64,000 bases of DNA from Streptosporangium carneum (GTDB lineage: Bacteria; Actinomycetota; Actinomycetes; Streptosporangiales; Streptosporangiaceae). Shown here one piece after another: positions 56,057 through 64,000 of this stretch. The notes beneath the pieces are model-generated. The model was given only the letters and a program-made list of their open reading frames with translations. It made no database searches and was not told the origin of the DNA. Both the position numbers and the translations under genes were made by a program. The stretch covers positions 29,272-93,271 of the forward strand of contig NZ_BSEV01000010.1 of assembly GCF_027922005.1 (NCBI RefSeq). Direction: 5' to 3'. Position 1 is the stretch's first letter, and each line of letters starts with the position of its first letter.

Positions 56057-58047
56057 GCGAGCGTCCGGTGACGACCACGCGACCACGCCCCCCGATGGGA
56101 GGCGGCCCCTTCGGACGGGGCCCCTTCGGGGGAGCCGGAATGCCCGCGGAGAAGTCGATGAACTTCGGCCCCTCCATGCGACGGTTGATACGGCGGCTGA
56201 CCCCCGAACGTCCGAGGCTCCTGGCCGTGATCGGCCTCGCCGTGATCAGCGTGGTGTTCGGCGTCGTGGGGCCGAAGATCCTCGGTCACGCGACGGACCT
56301 GATCTTCAACGGGGTGGTCGGCAGACGGCTGCCCGCCGGGACGACCAAGGAACAGGCGGTCCAGGCCGCCCGCGCGTCGGGCAACGACAACTTCGCCAAC
56401 CTGCTCTCGGGGATGGACGTCGTCCCCGGCCACGGCATCGACTTCCCCGCCCTGGGCACGGTCCTGGTGTGGGCCCTGGCGCTCTACGTCGCGGCGTCGG
56501 TCTTCTCCTGGCTGCAGGGATACCTGCTCAACGACGTGGTGCAGCGCACCGTGTTCCAGCTGCGCTCCGACGTCGAGGACAAGCTCAACCGGCTTCCCCT
56601 GCGGTTCTTCGACGGCCAGCCGCGCGGCGAGCTGCTCAGCCGGGTCACCAACGACATCGACAACGTCTCCCAGACGCTGCAGCAGACGATGAGCCAGCTG
56701 CTGACCTCGCTGCTGACCCTGATCGGCGTGCTGGCGATGATGTTCGTGATCTCGCCGCTGCTCGCGCTGATCGCGCTGGTGACCATCCCGCTGTCGACGG
56801 TCGTCACCGGCCTGATCGCGAAACGCTCGCAGAAGCAGTTCGTCGCGCAGTGGGCCAACACCGGCGCCCTGAACGCCCAGATCGAGGAGGCCTTCACCGG
56901 CCACGAGCTGGTGAAGGTGTTCGGACGTCAGCCCGAGGTCGAGGAGGCGTTCCGCGCCAAGAACGAGGAGCTGTTCAGGGCCAGCTTCGGCGCCCAGTTC
57001 ATCTCCGGGATCATCATGCCGACGATGATGTTCATCGGGAACCTCAACTACGTCGCCATCGCCGTCGTCGGAGGCGTACGGGTGGCCACCGGCGCGATGA
57101 GCCTGGGCGACGTCCAGGCGTTCATCCAGTACTCCCGGCAGTTCACCCAGCCCCTGACCCAGGTCGCCTCGATGGCCAACCTGCTGCAGTCGGGGGTCGC
57201 CTCCGCCGAGCGGGTCTTCGAGCTGCTGGACGCCGAGGAGCAGGCCCCGGACCCCGCAGATCCGGTGCCCGCGACCTCCCGTCAGGGCCGCGTCGAGTTC
57301 GAGAACGTGTCCTTCAGCTACACACCGGAGCAGCCTCTCATCGAGAACCTGTCCCTGGTGGCCGAGCCCGGGCACACGGTCGCGATCGTCGGCCCGACCG
57401 GCGCGGGCAAGACCACCCTGGTCAACCTGGTCATGCGCTTCTACGAGCTGGACGCGGGCCGCATCACCCTCGACGGCGTCGACATCACCGCGATGCGCCG
57501 CGACGACCTGCGCTCCCACATCGGCATGGTGCTCCAGGACACCTGGCTGTTCGGCGGCACCATCCGCGAGAACATCGCCTACGGCAACCCCGGGGCGACC
57601 GAGGAGCAGATCCAGGCCGCCGCGCGGGCGACGTACGTCGACCGGTTCGTCCGCTCCCTGCCCGACGGCTACGACACCGTGATCGACGAGGAGGGCGGCA
57701 ACGTCAGCGCCGGGGAGAAGCAGCTCCTGACCATCGCCCGCGCCTTCCTGGCCGACCCGTCCCTGCTCATCCTCGACGAGGCGACCAGCGCGGTCGACAC
57801 CCGCACCGAGGTCCTGGTCCAGCACGCCATGGCCGCCCTGCGCTCCGACCGCACCAGCTTCGTCATCGCCCACCGCCTGTCCACGATCCGCGACGCGGAC
57901 CTGATCCTGGTGATGGAGGCGGGAAGCATCGTCGAACAGGGCACCCACACCGAACTCCTCGCCGCCGAGGGCGCCTACCACCGCCTCTACTCGGCCCAGT
58001 TCACCGGAGCCCTGGTCGGCGGCGAAGGCGAACCCGTCGGAGGCTGA
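56053..58047 (+). CDS. Heterodimeric ABC exporter subunit (canonical catalytic site)
   Basis: A 664-aa half-transporter, longer than its partner because of a Pro/Gly-rich N-terminus and an extended extracytoplasmic loop (about 85-130). Walker A is GPTGAGKTT, the signature VSAGEKQ, Walker [13 protein letters not shown] with catalytic Glu, and the H-loop IAHRLST. It supplies the active ATPase site to the dimer. The ATG overlaps the partner's stop. It is regulated by the TetR protein. Confidence 0.94.
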   Translation: MSERPVTTTRPRPPMGGGPFGRGPFGGAGMPAEKSMNFGPSMRRLIRRLTPERPRLLAVIGLAVISVVFGVVGPKILGHATDLIFNGVVGRRLPAGTTKEQAVQAARASGNDNFANLLSGMDVVPGHGIDFPALGTVLVWALALYVAASVFSWLQGYLLNDVVQRTVFQLRSDVEDKLNRLPLRFFDGQPRGELLSRVTNDIDNVSQTLQQTMSQLLTSLLTLIGVLAMMFVISPLLALIALVTIPLSTVVTGLIAKRSQKQFVAQWANTGALNAQIEEAFTGHELVKVFGRQPEVEEAFRAKNEELFRASFGAQFISGIIMPTMMFIGNLNYVAIAVVGGVRVATGAMSLGDVQAFIQYSRQFTQPLTQVASMANLLQSGVASAERVFELLDAEEQAPDPADPVPATSRQGRVEFENVSFSYTPEQPLIENLSLVAEPGHTVAIVGPTGAGKTTLVNLVMRFYELDAGRITLDGVDITAMRRDDLRSHIGMVLQDTWLFGGTIRENIAYGNPGATEEQIQAAARATYVDRFVRSLPDGYDTVIDEEGGNVSAGEKQLLTIARAFLADPSLLILDEATSAVDTRTEVLVQHAMAALRSDRTSFVIAHRLSTIRDADLILVMEAGSIVEQGTHTELLAAEGAYHRLYSAQFTGALVGGEGEPVGG

Positions 58048-58234
58048 CGCCCCCTGAAGCGCTGAAGACCTGGCCGGAAGGCCGTACGGAGACCTGGTGG
58101 GGGCCTGGTGGAGATCTGATGGGGGGCCGGTGGGTCCAGGGGGTTTCGGGGTCCGAACCCACCGGCGGCCAAGGCGGAGCCGCAGGCTCGGGTCTTCGGG
58201 ACCCGAGCCCGTCGGAGAGGCGAAGCGAGTCGAG

Positions 58235-58278
58235 TCGCCCGCAGGTCCGGCCAATCGGATCGCCCGCAGGTCCGGCCA
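58235..58278. repeat. 19-bp direct repeat pair
   Basis: TCGCCCGCAGGTCCGGCCA occurs at 58235-58253 and again at 58260-58278, separated by 6 bases. Confidence 0.85.
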
Positions 58279-58464
58279 GCCGAACGGCTCGGGAGTTCAG
58301 TGGATCGGGCGGCTCGGGAATCCCTCAGTTCCCGGGCCACCCGGCCACCGCCCGGCCGCGCCCACCGCCGAATGACACCGCTCGGGTGACGGCGAACCGC
58401 CGGGAGCCTGACGCCCCGTCACCAGGTATCCGTAGCCGTCGCCCGACCGGATTGGTGCCGCGGG

Positions 58465-58521
58465 ACCCCGTATGGCGGAACCCGCCGGATCGGTCCCACG
58501 GCACCCCGTATGGCTGAACCC
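58465..58521. repeat. 19-bp direct repeat pair with one mismatch
   Basis: ACCCCGTATGGCGGAACCC (58465-58483) recurs at 58503-58521 with G to T at one position; the copies start 38 bases apart. Confidence 0.8.
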
Positions 58522-58547
58522 CGCGCGGTGCCCGGTGTCGGCCCTCC

Positions 58548-59732
58548 TCAGGAGTTCCACGACTGCAGGATCTTGAGGAGCTCGAACCCCTCCTTGTCCA
58601 CCGACCGCTGCGTGTTGCTGAGCACGATGGCCGCGACCTTCTTCTCCGGGTCGAATCCCGCGAACGAGACGAAGCCGCCGGTCCCGCCGTTGTGCCAGAT
58701 CTGCAGGTGGCCCCCCTGGCCGGCGTGCAGACGCTGCCCCATCCACCCGAGGTGCACCCAGGAGAAGGGGCTGGTCCGCTGCTCGACCTCACGGGTGAGC
58801 CGGATCGCCTCGGCCATCTCACCGGCACCGCCGCCCGACCGCGCGGCGGCTCCGCTGACGCCACCGTTCGACCGGACGGCTCCCTCACCGCCGCCACCGT
58901 TCGACCGGGCAGCGGCGTCGCCGTCCGGCGGGGCGGCGACAGCGCCCGTACCCGCGTCCAGCTGGGCCCGTACGAAGGCGACCAGGTCGGCCGCCGTCGA
59001 GCGCAGCCCGCCCGCCCCCGCCAGATCGGCGAGGTGCCACTCCGCGATGGGCTTGTGCTTGCGACTGTGCCCCTGGGCGAAACGCCTGGCCCGATCCCCG
59101 TCGACGGTGACGCCGGTGTCGGCCAGCCCCAGGGGCTCGCAGATCTCCCTCGCGACCAGCGTCTCGTAGTCGACTCCGGCCCGGTGCGCGAGCGCCAGCC
59201 CCAGCAGCCCCGCGCCGAGGTTGGAGTAACGGAACCGACGCCCCGGCGTGGCCCCCAGCTTGGTCGCGGCCAGTCCTCGCAGCAGGACGTCGGCGGTGCA
59301 TCCGGCGTACGGATCCGGCTTCGAGGGGTTCAGCAGCGCGGGCAGCAACATCCCCTTGGGCAGCCGCGGCAGCCCCGAGGTGTGCGTCGCCAGGTGCCGC
59401 AGGGTGATCTCCGCACCGTCCCGCGACGGCACTCTCGCCCCCTCGGGCAGTAGCTCGACCAGCGGCTCGTCGAGTCCGGCCGTGCCCGCCACGACCATCC
59501 GCGCCAGGACCAACGCGGTGAACACCTTGGTCAGGGACCCGATCTCGAACACCGTGTCGGCCCCGGGCACGTCGTCACGCCCGCTGTCGGGCGCGCCGCC
59601 GTACCCTCCGCCCGTCCGTCCCGCTCCCCCGATCTCCACGGAGTCCCCCGCGATCGCGGCGACCACCACTCCCACATGCCGCGCCGCCAACTGGCACGCG
59701 GTCCCCTCCACCAGGCTGCCCAGGTCTTTCAC
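58548..59732 (-). CDS. Class C beta-lactamase-like serine hydrolase
   Basis: A 394-aa protein of the penicillin-binding/class C beta-lactamase/esterase family. The nucleophile motif is GSLTKVF (SxxK), then YSNLG (YxN), and HNGGTGG takes the place of KTG. No signal peptide is evident, so it may act in the cytosol as an esterase or peptidase rather than as a resistance enzyme. Between the second and third motifs is a roughly 35-residue Gly/Asn/Ala repeat (ARSNGGGGEGA, VRSNGGVSGAA, ARSGGGAGEMA), an in-frame loop expansion of about 33 bp per unit. Confidence 0.9.
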   Translation of the reverse strand: MKDLGSLVEGTACQLAARHVGVVVAAIAGDSVEIGGAGRTGGGYGGAPDSGRDDVPGADTVFEIGSLTKVFTALVLARMVVAGTAGLDEPLVELLPEGARVPSRDGAEITLRHLATHTSGLPRLPKGMLLPALLNPSKPDPYAGCTADVLLRGLAATKLGATPGRRFRYSNLGAGLLGLALAHRAGVDYETLVAREICEPLGLADTGVTVDGDRARRFAQGHSRKHKPIAEWHLADLAGAGGLRSTAADLVAFVRAQLDAGTGAVAAPPDGDAAARSNGGGGEGAVRSNGGVSGAAARSGGGAGEMAEAIRLTREVEQRTSPFSWVHLGWMGQRLHAGQGGHLQIWHNGGTGGFVSFAGFDPEKKVAAIVLSNTQRSVDKEGFELLKILQSWNS

Positions 59733-60085
59733 AGCAAGGATTATGGTTCGCCCGCCGAACGATGATTATCCAACTTTCGGCTAAATCTCCTGGTCCACCA
59801 CACTCAGCGAATCCGCCGGGCACAGGCGATGTCCCCCTATGTCCTCCCCTGTCCTCCCCGGGAGCCCTCCACCGGCTCCTCCCCAGGAGCCCTCCACCGA
59901 CGGCACCTCCGCCAGCGCGGCCCGGCGGCGCTCCGAGATCTCCGGCACGCATGAGCCGAGAGCTCCTCAGGCCCGGCAACGAGGACGGCGGCGGCGCGAG
60001 ACCTCCGGCGCACATGGGCCCGAGATCTCCGGCACGGAGCATGGGCCCGGGACTGCCCGCACGCGCGGTGAGGCACCATGGGAAG
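59733..60085. other. Intergenic region upstream of the sirtuin gene
   Basis: No gene is supported. A frame open from 59762 leads into the sirtuin but encodes a Pro/Arg/Ser-rich stretch without a domain, so I treat it as untranslated. Short repeats of a GGCGAGATCTCCGGC-like unit occur near 59940-60040. Confidence 0.5.
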
Positions 60086-60949
60086 GTGAGCGAGGACAGG
60101 AGCACACTGGCGAAGCTGCTGGCCGCGGGTGACGTCGTCGTGCTGAGCGGGGCCGGGATGTCGACGGAGTCGGGGATTCCCGACTACCGGGGGCCGAGCG
60201 GCTCCCTGACCCGGCACACCCCGATGACCTACCAGACGTTCGTCGGCGACCCGGCGGCCAGGCGACGCTACTGGGCCCGCAGCCACGTCGGATGGCGGAC
60301 GATGACGGGGGCGACGCCGAACGACGGCCACCGCGCCGTCGCACACCTCCAGCGGCGGGGTCTGGTGGCAGGCATCGTGACGCAGAACGTCGACGGCCTG
60401 CACCAGGCGGGCGGCGCCCGAGCGGTCGTCGAACTGCACGGCAGCCTGCACCAGGTGGTCTGCCTCGACTGCGGCGACTCGACCTCGCGCGAGGAGCTGG
60501 ACCGCCGCCTGTCCCAGGCCAACCCGCACTTCGGAGTCCGGGCCGCCACGATCAACCCGGACGGCGACGTCGAACTGGGAGACGACGAGGTCAACGGGTT
60601 CCAGGTGGTCGCCTGCCGGGCCTGCGACACCGGCACGCTGAAGCCCGACGTCGTCTTCTTCGGGGAGACCGTCCCGGTGGATCGGGTGCGCGAGTGCTAC
60701 GCCCTCGTGGAGAGAGCACGCCTGCTGCTGGTCCTCGGATCGTCGTTGACGGTGATGTCGGGCCGCCGCTTCGTCCTGCACGCCAACAGGCTCGGCATCC
60801 CCGTGGCGATCATCAACCAGGGCGAGACCCGCGGCGACGCCTACGCCACCCTCACCCTCGACGCCCCTTTGGGCACGATCCTCCCGGAACTGATCCGCCT
60901 CACCGACGCACAAGCCGCCGGCTCATCCGACCCGACACACCGCCTCTGA
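60086..60949 (+). CDS. Sir2-family NAD-dependent protein deacylase
   Basis: A roughly 287-aa sirtuin. NAD-binding GAGMSTESGIPDYRG is followed by TQNVDGLHQAGG, the catalytic His in ELHGSLHQV, and two zinc knuckles (CLDC and CRAC) around a 50-residue insertion. PDVVFFGETV and LLLVLGSSLTV lie in the Rossmann half. It would remove acyl groups from lysines with NAD consumption. GTG 60086 is the given start; GTG 60068 is also possible and neither has a good ribosome binding site. No acetyltransferase is adjacent. Confidence 0.92.
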   Translation: MSEDRSTLAKLLAAGDVVVLSGAGMSTESGIPDYRGPSGSLTRHTPMTYQTFVGDPAARRRYWARSHVGWRTMTGATPNDGHRAVAHLQRRGLVAGIVTQNVDGLHQAGGARAVVELHGSLHQVVCLDCGDSTSREELDRRLSQANPHFGVRAATINPDGDVELGDDEVNGFQVVACRACDTGTLKPDVVFFGETVPVDRVRECYALVERARLLLVLGSSLTVMSGRRFVLHANRLGIPVAIINQGETRGDAYATLTLDAPLGTILPELIRLTDAQAAGSSDPTHRL

Positions 60950-61070
60950 CCCGAGACAGCAGTCCCCTCCGACCTGAGACAGCAGCGCCGAAAAATCCAT
61001 TTCGGCCCCTATAAACAAAGATCGCATCACAGCCCGCCTTTGTCGTAAGAGCCCTATAGCCTTCCGTCCC

Positions 61071-62531
61071 GTGCCCAGACGATCAACAGCTCTCTGGACG
61101 GCGGCGATCCTGACCGCCATCGCCCCCGCCGCCTGTTTCATGATCATCGCATTGCTGTCCGGCGGCGCGGGCGACTCTTTCTCCTACGGCTTCGTGACAT
61201 ACGGGTGGTGCGCGGGATACGAGGCCGACCTCCAAATACGGCGGCTGCTGGGCCCGATCCACACCTTCTCCCTTCCGTACTTCGGATCCGTGCCGCTGAT
61301 CGTGCTCGCCTGGGGTGGAATGCTCTTGAGCAAACGGGTCGGCCGCCCCCGGATCGGCCGGATACTGGCCCGCTCCGTCGCCACGGTGATGATCGTCGAA
61401 TACCTCTCGTCCCCGCTGTTGCTCATGCTCGACGTGTCCAGAAGCTCCGGGTGTGCGCAGGTGTGGGGACCGCCGGAGGTGGTGGGCTGGAGTGTCGCGG
61501 CGAACCTCTACTACCTGGTTCCCGCGATCCTCGTGCTTGTCGTCGTCCGCACTCCGGGGCTTCCCCGAAGGAGCCACCTCGCCCGCACGGGAGCCACACT
61601 GTCGCTCGTCGCCGTGATCGTCCTCGGCACGGTGGCCGACAGCGCGGCCAGCCCGGTGAGCGACGTGATGGCACTCGGTTGTCAAGGGTTCGGTGAAGGC
61701 ACCGCCTCCGGATTCGACGAGTCCGAAAAGGAGTTCCTGTGCGCGATCCGAAGCGACAGGCTCGGCGAGGGCGTGCCCGAGCTGGCGGACATGCCAGACC
61801 GTGACCTTCTCGCCTACGGCCGCCGGCTGTGCGACCTGGCCGCCCAGAACGAGGGCAACGTCTCCGCACCCGCCGTGTCGAAGGCGATCGGCAAGATGAA
61901 CAACCCCTCGCTGACAGGAGCGCTGGCGAAGCTGTGTCCCTCGGTGGCCCAGGCCCAGGAGGACGAGGAGGAGCGAATGCGGGCGGAGAACGACGCCTAC
62001 ATCGCGGCGGCGAAGAAGCGCTGCTCCTCCCACCCCCGCCACCAGCCGAAGATCAGGCCGGTACGGCAGGCTCGCGCGACCATGTGGACGGAGTTCTGGT
62101 ACATCAACGCGTGGGACGAGGGAAACGAGGGCGGATCGACCGGCGACATGGTCGCCGACCTGGTCGGAAGCGCACCCGGCGCGCTGGACATCTGGGCCGC
62201 GGACGAAATCGGCCACGCGTGCGTGACAGGCGAGGCCTACAGACGCCGTCCTCCCGTGGAGACCCGAGGCTGGGAACAGGTCGTCGAGGTCGGCTACACG
62301 ACCGCGAAGGGAACCCTGTCCATCGTGGGCGACAACGGCGAAGAGCTTCCCGATCTCGCGGTCAACGGCCCAGGAGACTACCGGGTCCGCGTCCACGTCC
62401 GAGGCCGCAAGGCCGTACGGGAGAACATCGACACCCCGGATGCCACCGTCCAACTATTGATCATGGTCTTCCCAGGCAAGGAGAAGAAACCCACGATCTA
62501 CCGCGACTATCCACAGAAAGCCCGAAAATAG
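61071..62531 (+). CDS. Polytopic membrane protein with large C-terminal domain, unknown function
   Basis: A 486-aa protein with five or so transmembrane helices in the first 200 residues. A long extracytoplasmic region with scattered Cys follows. The middle region (KEFLCAIRSDRLGEGVPELA, then LLAYGRRLCDLA) resembles small DUF732-like helical domains in which two Cys bridge helices. The C-terminal part is beta-rich (EVGYTTAKGTLSIVGDNGEE, then YRVRVHVRGRKA). I do not recognise the whole. GTG 61071 is the start. It may be an envelope sensor. Confidence 0.65.
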   Translation: MPRRSTALWTAAILTAIAPAACFMIIALLSGGAGDSFSYGFVTYGWCAGYEADLQIRRLLGPIHTFSLPYFGSVPLIVLAWGGMLLSKRVGRPRIGRILARSVATVMIVEYLSSPLLLMLDVSRSSGCAQVWGPPEVVGWSVAANLYYLVPAILVLVVVRTPGLPRRSHLARTGATLSLVAVIVLGTVADSAASPVSDVMALGCQGFGEGTASGFDESEKEFLCAIRSDRLGEGVPELADMPDRDLLAYGRRLCDLAAQNEGNVSAPAVSKAIGKMNNPSLTGALAKLCPSVAQAQEDEEERMRAENDAYIAAAKKRCSSHPRHQPKIRPVRQARATMWTEFWYINAWDEGNEGGSTGDMVADLVGSAPGALDIWAADEIGHACVTGEAYRRRPPVETRGWEQVVEVGYTTAKGTLSIVGDNGEELPDLAVNGPGDYRVRVHVRGRKAVRENIDTPDATVQLLIMVFPGKEKKPTIYRDYPQKARK

Positions 62532-62569
62532 GCGCGGCAGATCTTCCCCACGTCACACAGCCATGCCCC

Positions 62570-62764
62570 TCAGCCAGGGAGATCCCAGCTCGGCCCGTCG
62601 GGTTCGCCCAACCAGACGTACTGGCGCTCTCTGGTGACGGTGAGCCCGTAGGCGGACTGATGCGGAGCCCCAGCCGCCTGCCAGGTCAGAACGGCGTCCT
62701 CGACCGCATCCCACAACCGCCATCGGGATCGACCAATCGAGAAGGCAGTCCAGTTTGGCCTTAT
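62570..62764 (-). pseudogene. C-terminal fragment of a protein-L-isoaspartate O-methyltransferase-like gene
   Basis: The minus strand reads NWTAFSIGRSRWRLWDAVED, then LTWQAAGAPHQSAYGLTVTR and VWLGEPDGPSWDLPG before a TGA at 62570. This is the typical C-terminal end of the long actinobacterial isoaspartate methyltransferase (FxLD-type) proteins. The methyltransferase core is missing: upstream the sequence is the stop region of the IMPase-like gene. It is a remnant left by deletion or insertion. Confidence 0.7.
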
Positions 62765-62768
62765 AGCC

Positions 62769-63701
62769 TCATACCTTCATCATCGCGGTAAGAATGTCCT
62801 GAGCAAGCGACAGACTGGAAGCGGCAACGAACTTTCGCCGCTGGCTCATGGCCTTTCTGATGTCGGCCACGGTGCCGAACTGGTAGTTCAATGGGATAGG
62901 ACGGCCCTGAAGATCGAGGACTACTCCTCCAGCAGCGTTAAGGATGTAGTGCCCGGGCGCAAGATCCCAGATGGCGAATCCCTTTGCGAACTCGATCATC
63001 GCGTCGCTGAAGCCTGCGGCGACATGACACAACCCGATGGAGCCAAAGTCCACACCGATCCGACCTCGGCTGGCACCGTCCTGAGAGGGTCGGCTCAACT
63101 CCTCTATCAGGCGAGTCTGCCGGGCGAGTGGTTGGAAGCGTTCGGAAGGCTTCATAGAGTAGTTCGTGATCAACGACTCTGGTAGCGAAGTAGACCGCTC
63201 CAGTCGCAATGCATGAGGGGTCTTTTCCTCCGTGAAGACGAAAGCCTGTTCTTGCCCGGCATCGTCACGGGCTGCGAGATAGATCTGGAGGTGGTGAAAG
63301 ATGTCACCAACTATCGCTGCGATCGGGCGCTCGAGGCTACGTGAGTAGACCAGGACATGTGTGTAGCCGTACAAGGCTCGGACAGCTAGTTCGCTCGTGT
63401 CGAGTGGATCGACCAGAACGCACAGGTCGGGGTCCGGATCATCTCCGATTATCTGGAGATCTGCCTCCTCTGAGGCATAGACGTACGATGGAATGATCTC
63501 TGTCAGCAGTTCCTGATAGCGCTTGTGCATCCACAGGTCATATTCCGACAGAAAGTTGTCGGCATGTCGAAAGTTTCGGCTCTCCGAGCGATCACCCGAT
63601 AGTGCGGCCTCGATCAGTTGGGGACGAATCTCACTGATCACCGTCGCAACCAACTCGGCGAGGTTCTGCGCAATACCGGATAGAGGGGACTGGGACGTCA
63701 C
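62769..63701 (-). CDS. Inositol monophosphatase-family phosphatase
   Basis: A 310-aa protein with the IMPase/FBPase/PAP phosphatase signatures. SEEADLQI supplies the first metal Glu, VDPLDTSEL the DPxD(G/T)T motif, and AIWDLAPGHYIL the WDxAPG motif. The substrate may be an inositol, fructose or PAP-type phosphate. Codon use is visibly less GC-rich than in the bulk of the window, as is that of the next gene, hinting at transfer. The start is GTG 63701 with GAGG 6 bases before it. Confidence 0.87.
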   Translation of the reverse strand: MTSQSPLSGIAQNLAELVATVISEIRPQLIEAALSGDRSESRNFRHADNFLSEYDLWMHKRYQELLTEIIPSYVYASEEADLQIIGDDPDPDLCVLVDPLDTSELAVRALYGYTHVLVYSRSLERPIAAIVGDIFHHLQIYLAARDDAGQEQAFVFTEEKTPHALRLERSTSLPESLITNYSMKPSERFQPLARQTRLIEELSRPSQDGASRGRIGVDFGSIGLCHVAAGFSDAMIEFAKGFAIWDLAPGHYILNAAGGVVLDLQGRPIPLNYQFGTVADIRKAMSQRRKFVAASSLSLAQDILTAMMKV

Positions 63702-63718
63702 GATACACCTCGGTTCTG

Positions 63719-64000
63719 TCAGCGTAGCTCTAGGGGCGGTTCGATGCCGGGAGGACTCATCGTTGCAGCGATAAATACCGCTTTGAAGTCCGCAGCTCGC
63801 ATGATGCCCGCACCGGTCAGGTCGTCGAAGCTGGCTACTTCAAGGTTTCGGCCCTTGGTCATAGCACCGAAGACGGCGAAGTAGATCTCCGCATCTGGGT
63901 AGCGACTGCGGATCTCTCGGGTGATGAATCCAACGACGTCCGCGTGCTTGACCTCGAAGTCGCATAGGACGATCGTCGGGGCTCCTGGCAGGTCCGGATA
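63719..64000 (-). CDS. Unknown protein, 5' end beyond the window
   Basis: Only the last 93 codons are in the window. They read TIVLCDFEVKHADVVGFITR, then IYFAVFGAMTKGRNLEVASF and DLTGAGIMRAADFKAVFIAA, an alpha/beta pattern with an Asp in the first strand. I do not recognise the family. It ends 17 bases before the IMPase-like gene's start on the same strand, so the two are probably co-transcribed. It shares the lower GC content of that gene. Confidence 0.6.
   Translation of the reverse strand, partial: YPDLPGAPTIVLCDFEVKHADVVGFITREIRSRYPDAEIYFAVFGAMTKGRNLEVASFDDLTGAGIMRAADFKAVFIAATMSPPGIEPPLELR

Larger units (their letters stand above)
58048..58547. other. 500-bp intergenic region with direct repeats
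   Basis: No gene is seen. Two kinds of 19-bp direct repeats lie here (58235/58260 and 58465/58503), together with GACCTGGTGG-type short repeats near 58085-58135. Reading frames through the region have no domain content. No terminator hairpin for the exporter operon is obvious. Confidence 0.55.

Noticed and set aside
59762..60085. N-terminal extension of the sirtuin
   Set aside because: The sequence is Pro/Ser/Arg-rich with repeats and no domain, and sirtuins of this class start shortly before the GAGMSTESG motif.

Overview
The window looks like the chromosome of a high-GC actinomycete. The third codon positions are very GC-rich, GTG starts are common, there are many 4-bp stop/start overlaps, and the content is typical of actinobacteria (SpoIIE-type phosphatase with STAS proteins, DUF899, DinB, NRPS and graspetide genes). 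A Streptosporangiales-like soil organism is my guess; nothing in the window settles the genus.

Layout. 1-3500: an 8-bp tandem repeat, a CpaB/RcpC-like SAF protein, MscL with a C-terminal Cys tail, an M15 peptidase and a membrane-anchored protein. 3558-10350: a tRNA-Arg(CCU) whose 3' part is repeated 3.9 kb downstream. The two copies bracket a decayed tyrosine recombinase, a Nudix hydrolase and small proteins, as expected of an old tRNA-integrated element. A HAD phosphatase gene follows both copies, and a third HAD fragment lies further down. 10.6-17.1 kb: secreted inhibitor-like protein, SMI1/KNR4 protein, HPP membrane protein, lytic transglycosylase lipoprotein, and two coupled beta-propeller proteins, one with a sigma-region-4-like N-terminus.

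17.3-26.9 kb is the most unusual block. Six minus-strand genes overlap at every junction. In transcription order they are a cyclase-homology protein, a large protein with a degenerate P-loop, a coiled-coil protein, a vWA-OmpA lipoprotein and two polytopic membrane proteins. A Crp/Fnr regulator lies upstream and a Pycsar-effector-like (PycTM/DUF5706) protein converges from the other end. I propose a cyclic-nucleotide-linked envelope or conflict system.

27.9-30.1 kb: a graspetide (ATP-grasp RiPP) cassette with precursor, ATP-grasp ligase and a PpiC-related maturation protein. 31.7-43.9 kb: two divergent NRPS genes, C-A-T-TE fused to an MFS exporter (Ser predicted) and C-A-T-C-A-T (Gly, then probably a basic residue). 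43.9-51.4 kb: a GT-C-like membrane protein, a secreted three-repeat protein and a partner-switching cluster (TPR, STAS, PAS-PP2C, MEDS-HATPase, STAS). 51.6-64 kb: an epimerase, a TetR regulator with a clear operator and a heterodimeric ABC exporter, a class-C beta-lactamase-like hydrolase, a sirtuin, a membrane protein, a methyltransferase remnant, an IMPase-family phosphatase and a gene cut by the window edge.

A recurring feature is in-frame expansion of short tandem repeats inside loops or linkers of otherwise conserved proteins. It occurs in both NRPSs, the phosphatase, the epimerase, the GT-C protein, the beta-lactamase and the membrane proteins.
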